Shown here: piece after piece, positions 42,906 to 52,463 of the stretch
Position numbering within the stretch: position 1 is the stretch's first letter
How the letters are laid out: the number at the start of each line of letters is the position of its first letter
Assembly: GCA_948472945.1 (NCBI GenBank)
Contig: CAOKVX010000003.1
Span: 1-64,000, forward strand
Direction of reading: 5' to 3'
DNA from: an uncultured Clostridia bacterium
GTDB lineage: Bacteria; Bacillota; Clostridia; Lachnospirales; Lachnospiraceae
Length of the DNA: 64,000 nt
Made by a program: the position numbers and the translations under genes
Notes under the pieces: model-generated
What the model saw: the letters and a program-made list of their open reading frames with translations, nothing else
Databases searched by the model: none
What the model was told of the DNA's origin: nothing

Positions 42906-45314
42906 TTATCTGTTTGCCTTTGTAAGATTGCCCTTGGTCGTCTCGGTGTAGTGACATGAACAGTATTCTTTTGGAATATTGTCAACTGCATAATATTCGG
43001 TTCTGAGTGTTCCGGTTGGGCTGCATGCGTCTACTGAAAGCTTGCCGCATGTACTGCAGATTGACGTCTGTTTTACCGAGTCGGGCACTTTGAACGCAAC
43101 ATTTTTCAGTCCCTTTTTCTCGTGGACTTTTTCCATAATTGTTTTCCATAGAATTTTGTGATAAGTAGTGTTATCCTGATCTTTGTTGAGGTCCCAGCCT
43201 CCCCAGATACCTGCCGTGTAGTACGGTGTGAATCCCTCAAACCACAAATCTATGTCGCTGGACGTTGTTCCGGTTTTTCCGGCCTGAGCCATGTCTATCT
43301 CTGTAAACTTGGCAAGCGTGCCTGTTCCCCTGTCAATAACATCCTCCATCGCGCTCGTAAGTAAGAATGCGGTCGAGTCTTTGAAAACCTGTCTTTTAGC
43401 AGGTGTTTTTTCTAAAAGGACGTTTCCGTCGTGGTCAAGTATCTTTGTATAAAGCACAGGCTCCGTGTACACGCCCTTATTTGCAATCGAGGCATATGCG
43501 GCCGTGAGCTCTAGGTTTGAAACTCCGTCTGTAAGTCCGCCAAGCGCCATAGGCAGCTGTATGTCGGAGAAAATTTTTCCATCCTCAGATGTGCGGCTGT
43601 CGACAATAGATGATATGCCGAGATTGACAAGATAGTCAAACGCAGTTTTTGGAGATACCTGCTCGAGAGTCTTTACGGTAACTACATTCATTGAATGTAC
43701 AATTCCTTCCCGGAGTGTTGTGACGCCCTTGTATACCTCTCCGCTCCAGTTTCTTACCTGTTTGTTTGTTCCGGGATAGTAGTATTTTTCATCAACCTGT
43801 GTTGTAGACAGCGTCATTCCTGCCGTATCAAACGCAGGCAGGTATGTTGAAAGTATTTTAAATGTGGAGCCGGGCTGTCTGAGCGAATTGGTGGCGCGGT
43901 TTAGGGTCCTTGAGCCTGTCTTTCTTCCTCGTCCGCCGACCAGAGCCAGAACCTGTCCGCTTTTCTGGTCCATCAAAACGAATGAAACCTGCGGCTGCAG
44001 TATATAGTTTATATTTTCGCCGAGAACCTCCCCGCCCTGCTTCAAAATATGTTTTTTATATTTTTTGATATATGGCTTGGCAGATTTTTTGTCCTTAAAA
44101 TAAATGTCAAACGAAGATTCCGTTTTAAGAAAATATGCTTTCATCGTCTGCTCGTTATAGTTGGTTTCCTTGCCGTTTTCATCGATTACCGTCAGCTGAT
44201 AAGACAGCTGGTACTCGGTGTTTGCGGGATAATAGGACGGCTCTTCGATAATTTTGTCGCAAATTTTCTGTATTTCGCTGTCCTGTGTCGAATATATTGA
44301 AAGGCCGCCTCTGTACAGGGCGTTGTATGCCTGCGTCTCCGTATAGCCAAGCTGTTCCTTTAAATCATTTAATGCCTGCTCAAACAGCGCGTCGTTAAAA
44401 TAAGACGACACGGAGTTAGAGTCAGATGATGAATAACTTTCATTGTACTCTGCAATGCGTGTATATACATCGTCCGACAGCGCCTCGTTGTATGTGGTTT
44501 CATCAATAAATCCCTGCTCGTTCATGTATTGCAATACAATCGAGCGTTTTTCCCTGTTGTCGTCAGGGTGTGATATTGGATTGTACTGCGAAGGGTTCTG
44601 GGTTATTCCAGCAATAACGGATGCTTCTGATATTGTAAGCTCATTTACATGTTTGCCAAAATATCTAAGGGATGCCGCCTCAACGCCAAGGGTATTCTGT
44701 CCGAGGTTGATAGTATTAAGATAGTATTCCAGTATTGTGTCTTTATCAAGTATATCTTCAAGCTGAACGGCGAGATACTGCTCCTGAATTTTACGCTTTA
44801 TCCGGGCAAGGTCCGTGCTCTCCGAGCCGCCGTCAAATACTGTGTTTTTAATAAGCTGCTGCGTGATTGTACTGGCGCCCTGACTCAAATCCCACTCTGT
44901 AAGCGCTGTATAGCCGGCCCTGAATATACCCCTTATATCTATTCCGTTATGTTCGTGGAAACGGGCGTCCTCAATGGCGATAAATGCATTCTGCACTGAA
45001 ACGGGAATCTGTTCCAGCGATACATAGATTCTGTTAGCATCCTGACCAACAAGGGTCTGGGTAATGTTTCCGGAGGAATCGTATATCTTTGTCGAGTATC
45101 CGTCAGGCGACACGTCGATGGTCTCTATGCTCGGAGCATTGTCAATAATTCCTTTCATTACGCCAAATGTTGCGGCTGTTCCGCATACGACTAGCGCTAC
45201 AAAAAGAACGAGCAGCATCCTGAAAGAAAAAACATTTATTTTAGATATAATACGTCTCTGCGACGATGTTAACTGTTTTAGCCTTGTAGAAGTAGCTTTT
45301 CTGCTGTAATTCAT
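42906..45314 (-). CDS. Class A penicillin-binding protein 1A
   Basis: An 802-residue bifunctional peptidoglycan synthase. A short cytosolic tail, one helix (about 28-55), transglycosylase domain (EDARFHEHNGID, SQGASTITQQL), and transpeptidase domain with SxxK in GSTFK, SMN and KTGTT. The C-terminus is Cys-rich (CSTCGKLSVDAC, CSC). It polymerises and crosslinks wall. A minus-strand promoter TTGCCA-17-TATAAT (45367-45395) and AAAGGAG lie upstream. The gene converges with ygiQ. Confidence 0.94.
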   Translation of the reverse strand: MNYSRKATSTRLKQLTSSQRRIISKINVFSFRMLLVLFVALVVCGTAATFGVMKGIIDNAPSIETIDVSPDGYSTKIYDSSGNITQTLVGQDANRIYVSLEQIPVSVQNAFIAIEDARFHEHNGIDIRGIFRAGYTALTEWDLSQGASTITQQLIKNTVFDGGSESTDLARIKRKIQEQYLAVQLEDILDKDTILEYYLNTINLGQNTLGVEAASLRYFGKHVNELTISEASVIAGITQNPSQYNPISHPDDNREKRSIVLQYMNEQGFIDETTYNEALSDDVYTRIAEYNESYSSSDSNSVSSYFNDALFEQALNDLKEQLGYTETQAYNALYRGGLSIYSTQDSEIQKICDKIIEEPSYYPANTEYQLSYQLTVIDENGKETNYNEQTMKAYFLKTESSFDIYFKDKKSAKPYIKKYKKHILKQGGEVLGENINYILQPQVSFVLMDQKSGQVLALVGGRGRKTGSRTLNRATNSLRQPGSTFKILSTYLPAFDTAGMTLSTTQVDEKYYYPGTNKQVRNWSGEVYKGVTTLREGIVHSMNVVTVKTLEQVSPKTAFDYLVNLGISSIVDSRTSEDGKIFSDIQLPMALGGLTDGVSNLELTAAYASIANKGVYTEPVLYTKILDHDGNVLLEKTPAKRQVFKDSTAFLLTSAMEDVIDRGTGTLAKFTEIDMAQAGKTGTTSSDIDLWFEGFTPYYTAGIWGGWDLNKDQDNTTYHKILWKTIMEKVHEKKGLKNVAFKVPDSVKQTSICSTCGKLSVDACSPTGTLRTEYYAVDNIPKEYCSCHYTETTKGNLTKANR

Positions 45315-45632
45315 ATGAATCTCCTTTTAGAGCCTTTAATTCATAATATATCCGATTTTGAAATTAATTATATCAAAAAATCAGCGGATTGGCAAATAGC
45401 TTGTATCGTAACGAGTTTAACTTTATGATTTATTTTCTTGTTTTGATTGTAATAGTGTATATAAAGAGGTATACCGGCAATGAAATGGAAAAACTATTAA
45501 TAGGCGCGATAATTATGATGCGTGCTAATTAGGACTAGTCAAAACGTGCCTTTTTATGTTAAAATAATGAACATAGCGGTTTTAAGAGAAGTATTGTATT
45601 AATTATTTTTAAGGGATGCAGGGGGAAAATAT
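45315..45632. other. Divergent spacer between PBP and surface protein
   Basis: Holds the PBP promoter at 45367-45395. A weaker plus-strand -10, TAAAAT at 45560-45565, may serve the surface protein, with only a poor -35. No ORF or RNA fold stood out. Confidence 0.5.
45367..45395 (-). promoter_or_regulatory. Promoter of the class A PBP gene
   Basis: On the minus strand TTGCCA (complement of 45390-45395), 17-bp spacer, TATAAT (complement of 45367-45372). Confidence 0.72.
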
Positions 45633-47753
45633 ATGTGTAAAAAAATATTAAAGAAAATAGCAGCTTTTACGACCGGAATGGCGGTTATGACGGCGGGCAT
45701 TTATATGCCTGAAAATACTGCAAGGGCAGCGGTTGATACTTCGGATTGGCAGAAATCAGTTGTTATCGACTTTGGCGTTACAAAAGACCTTGACGGGGAC
45801 GGAAATCCTATACCGGGACTTGCCGAGGATGACAAGATTCAGCTAAAGCAGGTGCTTGGAGAAATTGAGACGGCCGAGCCTGTTGAGGGCAGAGGTAACT
45901 GGCTTTATGAGAGTACAACTGTGCAGGACGTGTATAATAATGCGGCGTCTGTCAAGCAGAAGATGGGATTTGATAAAGTTGTTCCGGCGGGCATCACTAC
46001 GGCCGGCGGAAATTATTTTAAGGACTGGGTATTTTCACCGGACGGTGAAGAGTACAGCTTTAGTATTGACCTGCCTGTAGGGCAGTATTATGTTGCGGTA
46101 TACACCGGAAATAAGACGGCGGGTTATGACAATACGACGTTTGTCAGGTTTAATGACGAGTCATTTAGCGCAGTAGATGCGGAACGTGCCGTGACATACG
46201 ACCAGACCTCGGCGGGCGGAGGTCAGTTCTATGGAGCTAGCAAGACTGAGCTTGTATATGTTGTAGATGTAAAGGATAACGGAGAGGGATACGGTACGCT
46301 GGAAGCGTCGTTTTATGACGACACATTAAACAACGCTGCGTACGACGCTTCGCATAAGATTAAAGCCGGGGATGTGATTAATGCGTCAGGGCAGGAGGAG
46401 CCTGATACGCGCGGCGTCAAATCGTTAGATTTGTTTGAGGGAACCGACGATGCGATTAACGGAGATGATATTGCAGACAAGATTGTTACCGCAAGGCTAA
46501 ACGGTATTGAAATTGCGCCTGTCCAGACCCCGGTACACGCGCAAAAGATTGAGGGAAGCGCGGTTGAGGCTGAGGTTGGTTATAAGGGAAAGATATCTGT
46601 CGATAGCGGCGCTGAGAGTGTGACCGACCGTATTACATATTTTTCGGCGGATACTTCGGTGGTGTCTGTTGACACATACAGCGGAGAGGCTGAGGCGAAA
46701 GCGGTTGGTTCAACGACTGTGTATGCGTACAATTCATATCTGGGCATGACGGCCTCCATTGAATATAAGGTAATTCCGGAAAGGGAGATTTCTCTTGACA
46801 AGAGTGAGTTGACACTTGTGATAGATGACGACGGCAAGGCTTCGGGAGAGCTCACAGCTTCGTTTAACGCCGCGTCAGCCGACATAGTTGAGTGGAAAGT
46901 TAACAAGGATGATATAGTTAAACTCGGCGATGCCCAGTTTACGGCCGGTTCAGATAACTCCACTTCAAAGGTGTCGATTGAGGCTTTGAAACCGGGTTCA
47001 TTAATGGTAACAGCATCAAGGACTGATTCCGGTGAGAAGACTGCGGAATGTATGGTGAACGTGGTTAGGCCGGTAAAGGCGGTCGCTGTTACGGACGGAA
47101 GCGGAAAAGAATACGCGGCAGACGCTGTTATATCATTAAAAAGCGGCGATACGTGTAACATCGGATGTATTGTCAAACCTTCTGATGCAACTGAACCGGA
47201 CGTTGAATATTCTACGTCCGACGGCTCGGTCGCCAGAGTTGCAAAGAATGGCGGAAATGCCGTAATCACGGCAGTCGGCGCGGGTGAAGCCGTTATCACG
47301 GTAACGTCAAAATACGACAGTGAAATTAAGGCGTCGGTAAAGGTATCAGTTACCGCACAGCCTGTACCGGACCAAGGAGGAAACACTAATTCTCCAAATC
47401 AGGGAGGGAATACGACTCCGTCTCAGAATGTAACCGCACCTCCTACAGGACAGAATTTGTCGAATAATAGTGCGGCGCTTTCAGAAAGCGGAGTTAAGAT
47501 TAGCTTAACCGGAAAAGCGGCTACAAAGCTTTCAGTCAATAAAGCGGTTACATTTAAGGTTAAGGCTGTCGGATCGTCAGTTAAAAGGGTTTCGTACAAG
47601 ATTAAGACGGGAAAGAAGCTTGTAAAAGTTACGGCGTCTAAGAAGAACGTAAAGATTAAGGCGAAAAAGCGCGGAACGGCTAAGGTAGTAATAACTGTGA
47701 AAGCTAAGAACAGCTCTTCAAAGAAATTTACAAGGACGATTAAGATAAAGTAG
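45633..47753 (+). CDS. Secreted Ig-like (Big_2) surface protein
   Basis: A 706-residue exported protein. Signal peptide (about 1-33), an N-terminal beta domain (VVIDFGV, FSIDLPVGQYYVAVYTG) resembling the galactose-binding-like domain found at the start of CE12-type acetylesterases, then about three Big_2 repeats (YFSADTSVVSVD, LDKSELTLVID, TSDGSVARVA) to about 565, a Gln/Asn/Pro/Thr linker, and a Lys-rich basic C-terminus with tandem KVKA/KIK strands. There is no LPXTG; the basic tail is similar in style to the GH43 tails. No catalytic motif is visible, so it may bind or scaffold carbohydrate. AGGGGGAAAATAT precedes the ATG. Confidence 0.8.
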   Translation: MCKKILKKIAAFTTGMAVMTAGIYMPENTARAAVDTSDWQKSVVIDFGVTKDLDGDGNPIPGLAEDDKIQLKQVLGEIETAEPVEGRGNWLYESTTVQDVYNNAASVKQKMGFDKVVPAGITTAGGNYFKDWVFSPDGEEYSFSIDLPVGQYYVAVYTGNKTAGYDNTTFVRFNDESFSAVDAERAVTYDQTSAGGGQFYGASKTELVYVVDVKDNGEGYGTLEASFYDDTLNNAAYDASHKIKAGDVINASGQEEPDTRGVKSLDLFEGTDDAINGDDIADKIVTARLNGIEIAPVQTPVHAQKIEGSAVEAEVGYKGKISVDSGAESVTDRITYFSADTSVVSVDTYSGEAEAKAVGSTTVYAYNSYLGMTASIEYKVIPEREISLDKSELTLVIDDDGKASGELTASFNAASADIVEWKVNKDDIVKLGDAQFTAGSDNSTSKVSIEALKPGSLMVTASRTDSGEKTAECMVNVVRPVKAVAVTDGSGKEYAADAVISLKSGDTCNIGCIVKPSDATEPDVEYSTSDGSVARVAKNGGNAVITAVGAGEAVITVTSKYDSEIKASVKVSVTAQPVPDQGGNTNSPNQGGNTTPSQNVTAPPTGQNLSNNSAALSESGVKISLTGKAATKLSVNKAVTFKVKAVGSSVKRVSYKIKTGKKLVKVTASKKNVKIKAKKRGTAKVVITVKAKNSSSKKFTRTIKIK

Positions 47754-47890
47754 CAGAAATAATAAGTTATACATGTTAATATTAATATAATAATATTTAA
47801 ATGTTTAATTATGTTTTTAACTGTGTAATTATGTATGATAAGCTTTTTAAATTATAAAGGGTTAAAGGAAACCTGAATCGGAATTGTTAA

Positions 47891-47939
47891 ATAATCCCTG
47901 ATATAGTGCGCATTTCGGCGTATTATTGTCAGGGATTAT
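47891..47939. terminator. Long hairpin before yigZ
   Basis: ATAATCCCTGA at 47891-47901 pairs perfectly with TCAGGGATTAT at 47929-47939, and the inner TAGTGCGC/GCGTATTA pairs with two G-U, giving nearly 20 bp. It lies 138 bp after the surface-protein stop and 36 bp before the yigZ start. With no T-tract on the plus side it may be a processing or attenuation element as well as a terminator. Confidence 0.55.
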
Positions 47940-47974
47940 ATAATACAGTTATTACACTTGGAAATGGAGGAGTT

Positions 47975-48628
47975 ATGTCAAAAGCGTATAAAATTGTATA
48001 TAATGGCGGAACAGGTGAGATCGTAGAGAAAAAATCACGCTTTATCGCAAATGTGTTTCCTGTCTCAGAAGAAGATGAGGCGCTTGCCATTATAGAAAAG
48101 ATAAAAAAACAGTACTGGGATGCCAGACATAACTGTTACGCCTATATAATAGGAATAAATGCGGAGAAGCAGCGCTGCAGCGACGACGGAGAACCGCAAG
48201 GTACGGCGGGCAGACCGATGCTTGACGTTCTGCTTGGACACGAACTGAGGAATGTCCTTGTTGTCGTTACAAGATATTTTGGCGGAACACTGCTTGGAAC
48301 CGGCGGACTTGTACGGGCCTACTCACAAGCCGTCAGGGCAGGGGTTGAGGCGAGCGAGGTAGTCTTGAAATGCCCGGCGCTCAAAATGCACATATATTCG
48401 GATTATAACGGAGCGGGTAAGCTTCAGTATATAATGTCTGCAAATGAAATAAATGTTATTGACACAATATATACTGACAATGTGGAGATTATCGCTCCTA
48501 TTCCTGTTGAAATGTATCATATGATAGAAAATAAGGTTTTAGAAGCCACATCCGCGTCTGCGGTTATTGAGAATGAGGGCGAGATATGGTATGGTGTGCT
48601 TAAGGACGGCAGCGTTCATATTTTTTAG
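47975..48628 (+). CDS. YigZ/IMPACT-family protein
   Basis: A 217-residue protein. The UPF0029 N-terminal domain shows EKKSRFIANVFPV, RHNCYAYIIG and SDDGEPQGTAGRPMLDVL, with the VTRYFGGTLLGTGGL block that follows; the C-terminal domain is DUF1949-like. The family binds nucleic acid or ribosome-related partners; its bacterial role is unclear. Upstream in-frame codons back to 47906 are open, but ATG 47975 has GGAGG 5 nt before it. Confidence 0.88.
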   Translation: MSKAYKIVYNGGTGEIVEKKSRFIANVFPVSEEDEALAIIEKIKKQYWDARHNCYAYIIGINAEKQRCSDDGEPQGTAGRPMLDVLLGHELRNVLVVVTRYFGGTLLGTGGLVRAYSQAVRAGVEASEVVLKCPALKMHIYSDYNGAGKLQYIMSANEINVIDTIYTDNVEIIAPIPVEMYHMIENKVLEATSASAVIENEGEIWYGVLKDGSVHIF

Positions 48629-48658
48629 GAAGATTGCAATATAGTAAGGGGTCTTTAT

Positions 48659-49990
48659 ATGGATTTGTTTGATTATATGAGTGAAAACAAAAAAGAAAAA
48701 GAAGCGCCGCTGGCTTCTAGGATGAGGCCCGTTATACTTGAGGACGTAGTTGGGCAGCAGCATATTATAGGCAGGGATAAGCTTTTGTACCGCGCTATTA
48801 AGGCGGACAAGCTCAGCTCGGTGATATTTTACGGTCCGCCGGGGACGGGGAAGACCACGCTGGCTAAAGTAATTGCGAATACGACAAGCGCGGTATTTAC
48901 ACAGATTAATGCTACGTCGTCCGGAAAGAAAGATATGGAGGAGGTTGTAAAGGAGGCAAAAAATAATCTTGGAATGTACGGCAGCAAAACTATATTATTT
49001 GTTGACGAGATTCACCGGTTTAATAAGAGCCAGCAGGATTATCTTCTGCCATTTGTGGAGGACGGCACTATAGTCCTTATAGGGGCGACGACGGAGAACC
49101 CGTTTTTTGAGGTTAACGGCGCGCTTCTCTCAAGGTCGCAGCTATTTGAGCTAAAACATTTGTCGTCAGACGACATAAAGATTCTTATAAAGAGGGCGCT
49201 GTACGACAAAGAAAAGGGTATGGGAGTTTATAATGCCATAATTGATGACGCCGCCCTTTCATTTCTTGCAGAGGCGGCTGCGGGAGATGCGAGAAATGCC
49301 CTGAATGCGGTTGAAATCGGCGTTCTCACTACTGAACCCTCGGACGACGGCGTAATTCATATTACGCTTGACGTTGCCTCGGAATGTATTCAGAAAAAGG
49401 TTATGAAATATGACAAAACCGGGGATAACCATTATGATACAATATCGGCATTTATAAAGAGTATGCGGGGTTCGGACCCTGACGCCGCAGTGTACTATCT
49501 TGCAAGAATGATTGAAGCGGGCGAGGAACCTGCGTTCATTGCGAGAAGAATTATGATATGCGCCGCTGAAGATGTGTCAAACGCCGACCCGAACGCACTT
49601 GTTGTGGCAACATCAGCCTCGCTGGCCGTTGAGAGGCTCGGTATGCCGGAAGGACGGATTGTACTTGCGCAGGCGGCGGCCTATGTCGCCTGCGCCCCTA
49701 AAAGCAATTCCGCCATATCGGCGATTGACAGGGCTATGCATGCGGCCGCAAATGAGTCTGCGGTACCGATTCCGGCCCATCTGCGGGACGCTCATTATTC
49801 AGGGGCGGCAAAGCTTGGCCGCGGTGTGGCTTACAAATATGCGCATGAATATGAAAAACACTACGTCGAACAGCAGTATCTCCCGGACGAGTATGAGGGC
49901 GTACAGTTTTACAGGCCCTCGGAAAACGGCTACGAACGTGAACAGCGCAAGTATCTTGAGTGGATTAAGGAGAAATCGGAGGTTAATTAG
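48659..49990 (+). CDS. rarA: Replication-associated recombination ATPase RarA/MgsA
   Basis: A 443-residue AAA+ protein. Walker [11 protein letters not shown], Walker B FVDEIHRFNK, sensor 1 GATTENP, and the C-terminal oligomerisation domain (FIKSMRGSDPDAAVYYLARM and CAPKSNSA). It acts at stalled forks. No strong ribosome site is visible beyond AAGGGG. The stop overlaps the end of the convergent small gene by 8 bp. Confidence 0.94.
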   Translation: MDLFDYMSENKKEKEAPLASRMRPVILEDVVGQQHIIGRDKLLYRAIKADKLSSVIFYGPPGTGKTTLAKVIANTTSAVFTQINATSSGKKDMEEVVKEAKNNLGMYGSKTILFVDEIHRFNKSQQDYLLPFVEDGTIVLIGATTENPFFEVNGALLSRSQLFELKHLSSDDIKILIKRALYDKEKGMGVYNAIIDDAALSFLAEAAAGDARNALNAVEIGVLTTEPSDDGVIHITLDVASECIQKKVMKYDKTGDNHYDTISAFIKSMRGSDPDAAVYYLARMIEAGEEPAFIARRIMICAAEDVSNADPNALVVATSASLAVERLGMPEGRIVLAQAAAYVACAPKSNSAISAIDRAMHAAANESAVPIPAHLRDAHYSGAAKLGRGVAYKYAHEYEKHYVEQQYLPDEYEGVQFYRPSENGYEREQRKYLEWIKEKSEVN

Positions 49991-50234
49991 AATCGGCGCC
50001 TTTTTTGATTTTCTCATCTATATCTTTTTTTGCGGCGTCTGCGCGTTCTCTCATCAGTCTGTAAATGAGCAGGTAGCCGTAAAGGAATACGGGAACGACA
50101 AATGTTGCGAGTATACACGCTTTAAAGAGCTGCGGGGCTGCCGGAGAAGTTAATAAAGCCGATATAAGCGTTATGATGTAGAGGAGGGCAAGAATGGCGA
50201 CGCCTGCAAGAGCTAATATTTTTTTAAGTTTCAT
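49983..50234 (-). CDS. Small two-helix membrane protein
   Basis: An 83-residue protein with two hydrophobic segments (ILALAGVAILALLYIITLI and ILATFVVPVFLYGYLLI) and a charged C-terminal tail (MRERADAAKKDIDEKIKK). AGGAGG precedes the ATG at 50234. Its 3' end overlaps that of rarA on the opposite strand. The family is not recognised; it runs divergently from the phosphatase gene. Confidence 0.78.
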   Translation of the reverse strand: MKLKKILALAGVAILALLYIITLISALLTSPAAPQLFKACILATFVVPVFLYGYLLIYRLMRERADAAKKDIDEKIKKGADSN

Positions 50235-50325
50235 GGAATAATCCTCCTTATGGGTATTAGTGGATAGGCATTTACAATAATAGACTCTATTTAATGCAAA
50301 ATCAATAGTGTGAAAGGAAATTAAT

Positions 50326-50964
50326 ATGAAAACGGTATATTTGTTTGACCTTGACGGAACTCTTACCGAGCCGAAAGAGGGTATAACGAAAAGCGTACAA
50401 TATGCGCTAAAAAAATTGGGGATTGAGGCCGAAACGGATGAGCTTGAAAAGTTTATAGGCCCTCCTCTCAAGTATTCGTTTGCCGAGTTTTACGGCTTGG
50501 ATGACGAGAAGTGTATTGAGGCCGTAAAATATTACCGCGAGAGGTACACCAAAAAGGGACTGTTTGAAAACGGGATTTTTGACGGCGTTATACCCCTGTT
50601 AAAGGGGCTAAAGAAGCAGGGAAAGATAACAGCGGTTGCAACATGCAAGCCCGAGGTTTTTGCAAGACAAATATGTGAAAGATACGGAATGACGCCTTAT
50701 CTTGACGAGATATGTGGAACGGACCTTGACGGAATACTTGTCACTAAGGCGCAGGTTATCGGGGAGGCGCTTGCAAGGCTTGGTGAAAAGCCGTGCGACG
50801 CGGTGATGATTGGCGACCGGAAGTTTGATATAGAGGGAGCTAAGCATTTCTCAATGAAAAGCGTTGGAGTGACAATAGGGTATGCCGCTGACGGTGAGCT
50901 TGAGGAGGCAGGAGCGGATTATATTATAGATGATTTACAGGACCTCCTTAATATGGAGATATAA
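50326..50964 (+). CDS. HAD-IA phosphatase, phosphoglycolate phosphatase-like
   Basis: A 212-residue phosphatase with DLDGTLTEP, the cap region (GPPLKYSFAEFYG), Lys near KPEVFARQI and GDRKFDIEGAKHFSM. The family includes Gph and PpaX-type enzymes that clean 2-phosphoglycolate or pyrophosphate, and the FIGPPL motif is typical of them. Start follows GAAAGGAAATTAAT. Confidence 0.88.
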   Translation: MKTVYLFDLDGTLTEPKEGITKSVQYALKKLGIEAETDELEKFIGPPLKYSFAEFYGLDDEKCIEAVKYYRERYTKKGLFENGIFDGVIPLLKGLKKQGKITAVATCKPEVFARQICERYGMTPYLDEICGTDLDGILVTKAQVIGEALARLGEKPCDAVMIGDRKFDIEGAKHFSMKSVGVTIGYAADGELEEAGADYIIDDLQDLLNMEI

Positions 50965-51043
50965 TGGATAAACAAATATAAAGGTTTATGTTTAGTAAAA
51001 AAATTTAAATGATATAATATAAAAAACTTTAGGGGATGGTGTT

Positions 51044-52453
51044 ATGCTTGTTTATGATGATGTTAAAAAATTGCGTTTAAAGTATGATATCAGTCAGACT
51101 AAATTGTCTGAGTTCAGTGGTTTTTCAAAGGCACAGATTTCAGCTTGGGAATTGGGAAAAAAAGTACCTATAGAATCCGAAATGATAAAATTAAATGATG
51201 TATTAAAGGATACTGTGTTAAAAATTAACCAAGGAACGCTTGATGTAAAAAAGAAAAAAGTACAAACCAACAAGATGAGAAAGAGCCTGCCTTCGAAAAT
51301 AAAAGATAAGGAACAATATAATTTTTTGTGTAAAAATATAAATTATTCCAGCAAATATGCAAAGAATCTGTCTCAATTATATAAGGATGCTATGTCTTTT
51401 AAAGGGGTAGCTGCCGTAAAAGGGATAGCTCTGTTTTCAGGTTGCGGTGGAATGACATTGGGGTTTGAGGCGGCAGGAGTTAATTTGTTAGGGCATGTGG
51501 AAATAGATGACTCTGCAAACCGTATTTATTCAGAGAATTTTCCAAAATCTAAATTATTAGGTAAAGATATATGTAAAATTACAGATGAAGATTTGCACAA
51601 ATGGATAGATGTATTTGGTGAGATAGATATAATTGTTGGGGGGCCTCCTTGCCAAGGATTTAGTTTGGCCGGTAAAAGAAATCCTAAAGATGAACGCAAT
51701 AAATTATATAAGCAATATGTTAGAATAGTTACAGTAATCCGTCCTACAATATTTGTTATGGAAAATGTTGCGTTAATGACATCTATGAAAGACGAAAGTG
51801 GAAATTTATTTATAGATAGAATTGAAAAATCATTTTCTGAAAATGGATATTCAGTTATTAAAAAAATTGTTAATGCATTTGAGTATGGAGTTCCTCAATC
51901 TAGGGAAAGGGTTATAATTGTAGGTATTAGGAATGAATTGAAAAATAAATTATTTGATTTTAAGGATGCAGAATATCAATTGAAAAATAGTGGTGTTACT
52001 AAAAGAGCGTTAACATTTAGAGACGCTACGCATGATTTACAATCTATAGAAAATGGAGAAAGATCATTGAACGACCCTTTGCATTGGGCTGTTAATCATC
52101 CTGAACATGTTATAAATTGGCTTAAAAATGTACCGGAAGGACATAGTGCTCATGAAAATAAAAATCCATTATTGAGGCCGCCAAGTGGATTTAATACTAC
52201 ATATAAAAGGAATATATGGGATCAACCGTGTTCGACAATCAGTACTAATTTTAGTATGATTTCAGGATGTAGAAATGTTCATCCTGTAAATACAAGGGCC
52301 CTTACTATCAGAGAGGCGGCAAGAATACAATCATTTCCGGACGAGTTTGTATTTTGTGGTAATTGGGGTAATATAAGAAAAGCAATCGGTAATGCGGTGC
52401 CGCCAATTTTGGCGAAAGCAATCGCTTCAGAGATTTTAGAGCAAATTTTTTAG
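51044..52453 (+). CDS. HTH-fused DNA cytosine-5 methyltransferase (type II R-M)
   Basis: A 469-residue protein. The first 60 residues are an XRE-like helix-turn-helix (KYDISQTKLSEFSGFSKAQISAWE), then a linker and a C5 methyltransferase: motif I ALFSGCGGMTLG, catalytic loop GGPPCQGFSLAG, FVMENV, GVPQSRERVIIVG, and RKAIGNAVPP. The target-recognition region lies at about 325-420. The HTH part recalls M.SsoII-type enzymes that repress their own promoter. A perfect TATAAT at 51013-51018 sits upstream with a poor -35. AGGGGATGG precedes the ATG. AT-rich codon use compared with neighbours suggests acquisition. The specificity is not readable. Confidence 0.9.
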   Translation: MLVYDDVKKLRLKYDISQTKLSEFSGFSKAQISAWELGKKVPIESEMIKLNDVLKDTVLKINQGTLDVKKKKVQTNKMRKSLPSKIKDKEQYNFLCKNINYSSKYAKNLSQLYKDAMSFKGVAAVKGIALFSGCGGMTLGFEAAGVNLLGHVEIDDSANRIYSENFPKSKLLGKDICKITDEDLHKWIDVFGEIDIIVGGPPCQGFSLAGKRNPKDERNKLYKQYVRIVTVIRPTIFVMENVALMTSMKDESGNLFIDRIEKSFSENGYSVIKKIVNAFEYGVPQSRERVIIVGIRNELKNKLFDFKDAEYQLKNSGVTKRALTFRDATHDLQSIENGERSLNDPLHWAVNHPEHVINWLKNVPEGHSAHENKNPLLRPPSGFNTTYKRNIWDQPCSTISTNFSMISGCRNVHPVNTRALTIREAARIQSFPDEFVFCGNWGNIRKAIGNAVPPILAKAIASEILEQIF

Positions 52454-52463
52454 GGGGGAATAT

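Noticed and set aside
46580-47386. Minus-strand ORF of 268 residues
   Set aside because: Antisense shadow of the Ig-like surface protein; Ser/Thr-rich composition is a reflection of the repeats on the other strand.
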